A stretch of DNA of 64,000 nt from Charina bottae (taxonomy: Eukaryota > Chordata > Lepidosauria > Squamata > Charinaidae), in the NCBI GenBank assembly GCA_023362775.1, contig JALMGJ010000005.1, positions 67,409,963 through 67,473,962 on the forward strand. The letters run 5' to 3'. Both the position numbers and the translations under genes were made by a program. The notes beneath the pieces were generated by a model. It worked only from the letters and a program-made list of their open reading frames with translations, was not told the origin of the DNA and did not search any database. This document shows, in pieces, positions 57,900 through 64,000 of the stretch (position 1 is its first letter; each line of letters opens with the position of its first letter).

Positions 57900-59400
57900 G
57901 CTAAATTCCAAATCCTATTCGGTCAGCGCGGCTGTACGCCGGCAAATTCTAGGAAAGGTCGTGTAACTTTCTTGGGCGCGGGGACGAAATGGTGGTCTCT
58001 GATGATGGAGTTCCTGATGCCAGACCTGCCCCCTTCAGCCCGGGGCGAGCTCCCCATGGGCCACCCGTTCCAGGTGTGTGCCTGTCATCTCGGAAAGTTG
58101 TCGGGCAGCTAGCCCGGGCGCCGACCGAGAAGCGGAGAGGCGGGCTGTCCTCCGAAGGAAATTTCCACCCCAGCGGTCTTCCCGCCCCTGCCCTCTGCCT
58201 CTGGGCTGCTGCCACCGACTTCCTCGCTTCCAGCAAGGCCACTCGCCCGGTAAAAAGAGCAGTTTGTGGAGTTTGCCCGGATCACTTTGCTAAGTGGCGG
58301 GAAGGCTCGCGCTTCCTCCCCGGGAGGCACAGCGGGGCACCTTGATGGGGCCGAAGCGGCTGTCCTGCCTCCCTCCCTCCCTCCCCGCCTCGCCCTCCTC
58401 CTCCTCCATCCCGCCAACTTGGCAGAAAAGACGGGCGGCGTAGGAAGCGAAGCGCCCTGGCAGCGGCAGACCCGCCGCTTCCCGGGACCGCGTACTCACC
58501 ATCCTCCTTCTCGTCGAACACGGGTCTTTTGGAAGACGAGGAAGAGGTACTGGCGCCCATCCTCTTCTTCCACTTGCTCCAGTGAAACATTGGCGGAGGA
58601 GGCGAATTGGCATCCCCTACAAGTCCGGGAGATCGGGGCGAGCCGGGCGCGGCGACGGTGGCAGCAGGAGCGCCGGAACCCCTTGGAGATGGATCTCGCG
58701 TGTACGTGTGTTCGCGCGCCGGTGTGTAACGGGTCTGGGTGTCTCTTTCTGGCTCTACTCGCCCGCTTTTGTCTCCGCCGCGCGCGCACACACGCACGCA
58801 CACACACTATGCGCGGCGCTGGAGGAGGAGGAGGAGGGGGCAGCGGCGGCGGGAGGCGCAGTTGCCAAAGAACCAAAGACTTGATTTGCTCTTTTGGGGG
58901 GCACCTTCTTCCCGCCGGGTCCTATTCCCGTCGGCTACTCCTGCCTCTGGAAAGGGGGCGCAGGAGGGAACCTCTTCTGAGGAGCTACACCAAGAGCAAC
59001 GCCGAACGAGCGAGAAAAACCCAAAGTACGCTGGCTTTCTTCAAGCAAGAGGCGTCCTTCTCTTTCTTCCTTTCTTCTTTCTCTCCCTCGCCCCCTTTCT
59101 CTCTCCCCCCAGCCCCAGCCCCAGCCCCGGTCTCCACGCCAGACGAAGGTAAGCGCCGCTGGAGGGACCCGGCGCGCCCCCAAAGCAAGCTGGAACAGCC
59201 AGGATTCGGAGTGGGCGGCGGAGGAGGGGGGTTGAAGCTCGAGACTCCGGAGCCGGCTGCCCTAAAGCGAACGCGACTCGTAGTGCCTCGGTCCGTGGCT
59301 AGATGGCGCTCGAGTTGCGCGAACGTGGGGCTTACCTTTAACCTTCTGAGATCATCGAGATGCTGCTTGCTGGGGACGGGGAGGAGATGTTCTCATCCGC
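57900..59400 (-). promoter_or_regulatory. CpG island, STK32C promoter and 5' UTR region
   Basis: This block is strikingly GC- and CpG-rich against AT-rich surroundings and contains the STK32C first exon. Such islands normally mark vertebrate promoters. The long open frames on both strands (for example 58266-59513 plus) are explained by low stop-codon density in GC-rich DNA and are not called as genes. Low-complexity patches include a CCCT run near 58370-58388, a CA/CG run near 58785-58808 and a GGA run near 58822-58840. No TATA box was evident; the transcription start is inferred to lie right of 58590, probably 58.6-59.3 kb. Confidence 0.7.
58500..58590 (-). CDS. STK32C: STK32C first coding exon (partial gene)
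   Basis: Reading leftward from the ATG at 58590, the exon encodes 30 residues beginning MFHWSKWKKRMG and ending RPVFDEKED, plus one base (phase 1), then a consensus splice donor GTGAGT at 58499-58494. Human STK32C has a nearly identical stretch (WSKWKKRMG, a Ser/Ala-rich linker, RPVFDDKED) just before its kinase domain, and the next residue there is Val, which a split G|TN codon would supply. STK32C (YANK3) is a poorly characterised AGC-type serine/threonine kinase. Only the N-terminal tail is present here; the kinase-domain exons must lie to the left, outside the window. The frame stays open upstream to a stop at 58809-58807 but holds no ATG, so 58590 is the first ATG. The second ATG (58560, MGAS) has the better Kozak context. 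Recognition is from remembered family sequence; the paralogues STK32A and STK32B lack the WSKWKKR segment. Confidence 0.85.
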
Positions 59401-59925
59401 GAGAGGGGCTTCCTACCGTTTTGGTTCCAGAGCAAACATTGAGCATGAAAAATTATATTGTGCACGCATTTATGCAGCAGCAAAGGAAAGGGGAGTTCAC
59501 TAATCTATTATGAATGATTCTTTGTTCTCTTTTAAGGGTATCGTGGCTATTGGTCACCCACGCTGCATTAGGATTTCGTTTATTTTATGGACTACTTTAA
59601 ATCCGAGGATCTCAAACACGTTTTCCGGAAGCAATGTGCCTCGAGTACCAGGTCGCTGGAGAGCATGAGGATAACGCTACAAAGGCACTCTTGTCCCACC
59701 CCTCCATTGTATTTGGCTGGTCGTTGTGAAAACATAACATTGGATGAGAGGGTCCTTTGAAATGATCCAGCGTGTGATTCATAACGTGACTTGTTTAAAA
59801 AGAAGTTTTTACTGTTCCTGCTGTTGTTAAAATATAACGTGTATTTTCAGTGGTGCCACTGCTGTTAATAATTTGGAGAGGAGGAAAGATCACATGACTT
59901 GAACTCCTTTTGAATCCTTCAATTT

Positions 59926-60150
59926 TATTGTATTTTAGTTTTGCCTTCAAGTCAGTCTTCACTCCTGGTGATTGCCTGGATGAATCCCTGCAGTTTTCTT
60001 GGCAAGATTTTCAGAAGTGGTTTGCCATTGCCTCCTTCCTAGGACTGAGAGAGAAGGACTGGCCCAGCTTCATGCCTAAGGCAGGACTACAACTCACATT
60101 CTCTTGGCTTCTAGTCAAGGGCCTTTAAGCACTACTCCAAATGGGCTCTT
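59926..60150 (-). repeat. Sauria-like SINE (tRNA head, BovB-like tail)
   Basis: Read on the minus strand: a decayed tRNA-like head (right end, about 60130-60085), a body with GCCAGTCCTTCTCTCTCAG and CAATGGCAAACCACTTCTGA, and a 3' tail (CCAGGAGTGAAGACTGACTT) of the type shared with BovB-like LINEs. This head-body-tail layout is that of Sauria SINEs, thought to use RTE/BovB machinery. Confidence 0.7.
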
Positions 60151-60404
60151 TCCAGTCAACTGAAAATGCTACTCTTTCCAAACAGCTATTAGAAGCAGTT
60201 GAGAGGGACTGATAACTTGCCTAGTGATATGATCCCGATAAATAGCTCCCCAAATACAATAAGGTGGTCTTGGGTGTGCCATCACCACTTGATAGCAATA
60301 GGCAGCTGCAAGGGTCTCTGTACGCTGACACAAAGACGCCTGTTGTGGGCTCTTTTTTAAAAGGTGCATCTATGGCATCTATTTGAGCAGCATCTCTGGC
60401 TAGA

Positions 60405-60480
60405 CTTTATTTATTTATTAATCATATTTATATGTCCGCCCATCTCTCACAAAGTGACTCTGGGCGGCGGACAAAGATAG
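60405..60480 (-). repeat. L2-type 3' tail
   Basis: TTTATTTATTTATTAATCAT, then GTCCGCCCATCTCTC and GACTCTGGGCGG form a minus-strand L2-type end. Confidence 0.7.
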
Positions 60481-60616
60481 ATCTTACAGCTGTTTTAATT
60501 TCCCACTCCCCCACCCCCAAGACATGGCATCAAACAGGACCATCAGGGGGACATTAAAATGGCAAGCCACTGTCACTCGCTTCAGCTTAGAATATGGCTG
60601 CTACCTTCTATAGCTC

Positions 60617-60898
60617 TGTCAGGGTTTGAGGCAAAGAAACAGCGCTGAGCCAAGGAATGAAGCTCTAGCTCTTTATTGTTTCTACCATACACAGAATCTT
60701 GCCAAACTAAGCAAAGCCAAAAGGTGGTAGGGAGAAACACCCCAGTGAATCTAAGGCGGGTCCTGTCTCTGCTTCTTGGCCGGCTGCCCAAGGTCCTCCA
60801 AACTGTAAGGTCGTTTCTCCCCCTGGAAGGCACCCCCTCCTTCCTCTCCTGGGACCTCCATAGCATCACCTCCCCCCTCAGGGACACATTCCATCACA
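60617..60898 (-). mobile_element. Solo LTR, related design to family X
   Basis: TGTCAGGG...CCATCACA with CAGAATCTTGCCAAACTAAG inside, and CAATAAAG on the minus strand. Flanks AGCTC and ACCTC match at 4 of 5 bases. Length and ends resemble 48396-48658 and 50783-51055, but the sequence is more distant. Confidence 0.65.
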
Positions 60899-60934
60899 AC
60901 CTCCCAAGTAAGCTTTCTAGAACAGCTTCCCCAA

Positions 60935-61030
60935 CCTGGGAACCCTCCAAATTTGTTGGGACTGCAACTTCCAGAATCCCTAATCAGCATGGAATCCTGC
61001 TTAGGAATTCTGAAAGTTGCAGTCACAGCA
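60935..61030. repeat. Palindromic MITE fragment
   Basis: GGACTGCAACTTCCAGAATC and GGAATTCTGAAAGTTGCAGT are inverted copies around TCAGCATGGAATCCTGCT, like a common palindromic hAT MITE. Confidence 0.6.
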
Positions 61031-61146
61031 ACACAAAGAACATCAGATTAAGACGACTATTTTGGGGCTTAGCAGCAGAGGAGGAAGTCTACCAGAGACC
61101 ATTTAGCCCAAACTTTGAGCTTGTCCTTAACCAAAAACTTGTATTA

Positions 61147-61556
61147 CGGGTAGTCCTCGTTTACTGACCACTCGTTCAGCGACCTTTCAAAGTTACGACA
61201 GCACTGAAAAAGGAGACTTAAAACGGGTCCTCAAAGTTGTGGCCGTCGCAGCATCCCTGCGGTCACGTGATTTGGGTGCTTGGCAACTGGTGCGCATTTA
61301 CAATGGTCGCGGTGTTCCTAATCACGTGATTGCCATTTGCGACCTTCACAGCCGGCTTCCGACAAGCACGGTCAATGGGGAAGCCGGCAGGAAGTCGCAA
61401 GTGGCGGTCACATGACATCATGCTTAACGGCCATTCCCAGAACTGACGAACTGACATTGTAATTGGGCGCAGTCGTGTGAAGTTTCACTTTACAACCGTG
61501 CCGCTTAGCAACAGAGTTGCTGGTCCCAATTGCAGTCAGTAAGTGAGGACTACCAG
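61147..61556. mobile_element. MITE, 410 bp, TA-flanked
   Basis: Ends CGGGTAGTCCTCGTTTACT...AGTAAGTGAGGACTACCAG are inverted and flanked by TA (61145-61146 and 61557-61558). The interior is unusually rich in CpG for the region (GCCGTCGCAG, GGTCGCGGTG). The TA target suggests a mariner-like family. Confidence 0.75.
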
Positions 61557-61558
61557 TA

Positions 61559-64000
61559 CTGTCCCATAATCAACCATAAGCACATAGAAAGGGAACTCTA
61601 CAAAAAGGCTTGAGTGCTTCAGTGTTTGTACAATGGCCTTAGAAATATGATTAGTTTACAGGTAATTTAAGGTTGCGGTTCTGTTCTCGGTTTACTATTA
61701 AGCACTGTCAACCTGCTTCCAATTTAATCTGCAACACTGTAGGATAGGAACATCTTAATTTGTATTATCTCAGGCAGGATATATCAGTCTGTATATGTGC
61801 ATGTAATATGATTAAAGCCTTTTGGATTTATGTGAATAAAAATCTACGTATAGAAATCTGCAGCTGGCTCAAGAATTTATTTTCTATATATGTGAACACA
61901 TAAAGTGGTTATCAGCATTTCAGTACAGTAATTTCATCACCACTCAATAATTATAATCTCCAATTTCTGAGACTCATAGATAAGTGTTTTCAAGCTGGAT
62001 TGATCAAAAGAATATTTTTAAAAATAATAAAAGTTCCTAACCAAAATTCTGCTAGTAATATTAGAATACTCCAAACTTTATTTACAGTCAGATTCTATAC
62101 TTGGTCTAAGTTTTAAAGAGTTTTCAAGTCTGAATCTGTCAACATATTTCAAATGATTCAAATGATAAAGTCAATTTTTATTTTTATTTTAAATTTAAAC
62201 AATTTAATGTTACCTGGATTTCAGATAATTCTTGCAATAGTTTGGATATTCATGTTTTCCAAAAGGTGGTTTTATTTCTAATTAGCACTGCTATTTAAAT
62301 CACAGCAGATTTCTTCCCCTTCTCTAATTGATCAGTTAAATTGCATGCTGCTTTTAGAAAAAAATCTAAAGGAGGTGTTTATAAGAAAAGGTCTTCAGTT
62401 TAATATATGTCCTGGCCTCCTTCACTGTTACTACACATCTTTATTTAGCACTTTTTATATTCATAAAATATGAAATCATATCAATTGATTCATAATTTCC
62501 CTCAAAGTTTCAGAAAGTCATATATGATATTCCACTTTTTTCTACAAAAAAAGGTGAATGATCCTTATTTCAAATAAGGCATTCTGAATTCACAAACAGT
62601 GTAAGAAATTAACATTTTAAGCTTTGCAAGATAAACAAAGTGGTAATATGTGGCTAAGGAAAAGTCTCACAAATTTCCTTTTATGCAAAATGGTGTGATC
62701 CAGGAAACAGTATCCTTTTTGTGCCACAAAGTCACATTATTTATAGACTCTGTTAGTCTCAAAGTAATTGTTCAAATATTGTGTACAGTAATACATATAT
62801 CAATGACAGTTACAAAATATTGGGGAATGTTCTGCAGATCATTTTACAGATTAAGAATAAAGGATATTGCAGAACTTCGGCTGAAAATGCTAATGATCTG
62901 TCTAATGACAGATTGGATAAAGATTGAAAGATATATCTCTGTCACCAGCCTAATCCTTAGTAAATTTACTCAGAAGTAGCCTTAAAACATTTATTAAGTT
63001 AAGTCAACTACTGTACCATTAGCACTTAAACAAAAGTTTGGTATGACTAATACAATAAATTCCAGAGGGATAGTTATATTCCTTTGTTGCAGCAATAATA
63101 CCCCGAATCTAGCTGGGCTCCTAAAGTAGCAGCAAATTCATTGCTGTGTAAGCATTTGTTGAGTTCATTTTTTCAGATGCTTGCACTACTGCCCTCAGTT
63201 CGAAGATTATACATTTATATCAGAATACTATGAAACCCAAATGTCATGAAATGCAAGAGGCAACAATAGGTCAAGATAAAAAAAGGGATCCTGATCCGAA
63301 CAACAGTAATTAGAGATAATGCTACGTTTCTTATAATGCTAGGCTAAGTTAACATTAACTGTGTGAAAGGAAGACAAAGTTCAGGCATGGATCAGTTTAC
63401 ACAGTCCACAGAATCATGGTAATATAATTGATTGAAAATCACTATGTAGAAAGCTTTCATTATAGAGACATACTAGTGCTCCTTCAGTTCAGGGGTGCAA
63501 AAGATTATACTGCTATAAACCTCAAAATTTTATGGCATATAAAAATAGCATTTCCTGAATGAATAGTTTCAAACTCTGATGAAAACTCCTAATACAGTTT
63601 ATTTAGGTTTATCAAGAAATGCATTTCTTCACTGGTTTGGGCAGCAGCTCAAAAGTTATCAAGGATTTTCTACCCATTAAAGTTAGCAAAGCTATGTCAT
63701 GCCTGCTTGGTTTCATTGTGAAGCCAGACGGATGAATTCTGGCTTGCAGACGGAATCTAGCAGATTTCAGACACGATGACTATTCATTTCTTTGTGACCA
63801 GAAAGCCACATTACACATTGCTGGAGGGAATGGGATTTTAGCTTGGCAGAATGAGTTGCTTTAATTGGTTACTCCCTTGCAAGATGCCAAGAGCATACCT
63901 ATTTTTGTTCCTGAGAAGCTGTTGTACAAGATTTTAAGAAGTTTGAGATTTGAGAAAGTGAATAAGAAGTGCCAGTTAGAGCAGACTGGCAGAAAGTAGG
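61559..64000. other. Unique AT-rich sequence upstream of STK32C
   Basis: No recognisable gene or repeat. The 109-codon frame at 62650-62979 has no family features and is taken as chance. Confidence 0.4.

Larger units (their letters stand above)
1..58499 (-). other. STK32C: Inferred STK32C intron 1 (rest of window left of exon)
   Basis: If the exon at 58500-58590 is the STK32C first exon, the gene continues leftward and everything to base 1 is first-intron sequence. A very long first intron fits what is known of the human gene. No open frame to the left resembles the start of the kinase domain, so the acceptor of exon 2 is taken to lie outside the window. Inference only. Confidence 0.55.

Noticed and set aside
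1..58499. Downstream STK32C kinase exons within the window
   Set aside because: No minus-strand frame shows the glycine loop, HRD or DFN region of the kinase domain; the window appears to end inside intron 1.
58266..59513. 415-codon plus-strand open frame across the CpG island
   Set aside because: GC-rich DNA has few stops; all frames on both strands are open here, composition is low-complexity, and it runs antisense through the STK32C exon.
62650..62979. 109-codon frame near the right end
   Set aside because: AT-rich, no domain, no codon bias or neighbouring signals that would support a gene.

Overview
The window reads as a squamate reptile (lizard or snake) genome. The evidence is the mix of repeats: several RTE/BovB-type LINE lineages, a low-copy but fairly fresh L1, Penelope-like elements (PLEs), hAT and Tc1/mariner MITEs, CR1/L2-type LINE tails, and tRNA-headed SINEs that look like the Sauria type. 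I see no bacterial-style operon, rRNA or CRISPR array. Species cannot be fixed from the sequence.

One host gene is supported. On the minus strand, inside a CpG island at about 57.9-59.4 kb, a short coding exon (58500-58590) encodes a start highly like that of STK32C (YANK3, an AGC-type serine/threonine kinase), followed by a good splice donor. Transcription would run leftward, so 1-58499 is inferred to be the large first intron of STK32C. I see no second exon there. The region to the right (about 59.4-64 kb) would be upstream/intergenic DNA.

The rest is mobile DNA in unique AT-rich sequence. By region: 1-5.5 kb, CR1/L2 and hAT fossils, an inverted PLE, a PLE tail and a degenerate RTE. 7-10 kb, a BovB copy and an RTE interrupted by an L1 tail. 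10.4-16 kb, a 40-bp LINE insertion, Tc1 ends, and a hAT family represented by a 361-bp MITE and a 2-kb relative. 17.3-18.2 kb, an inverted PLE dimer. 19.3-25.1 kb, BovB, a minisatellite-bearing LTR-like block, a 1-kb L1 and a second BovB-type lineage. 30-34.3 kb, PLEs and a decayed RTE. 36-44.7 kb, BovB copies and an internally deleted LINE. 45.3-47.4 kb, a mini-L1, microsatellites, a Tc1 MITE and BovB. 48.4-54.7 kb, LTRs and two copies of an L1-derived element that has its own short ORF but no reverse transcriptase.

Many insertions were delimited by exact target-site duplications (TSDs) read directly from the sequence. The most notable observations are three separate inverted (snap-back) PLE insertions, two of them with clear TSDs; a hammerhead-like RNA motif in all the PLE copies whose stem II varies with pairing largely kept; a HAL1-like L1 derivative with a conserved ~150-codon ORF; and a strong-context internal start in STK32C exon 1 that would give an N-myristoylation signal.
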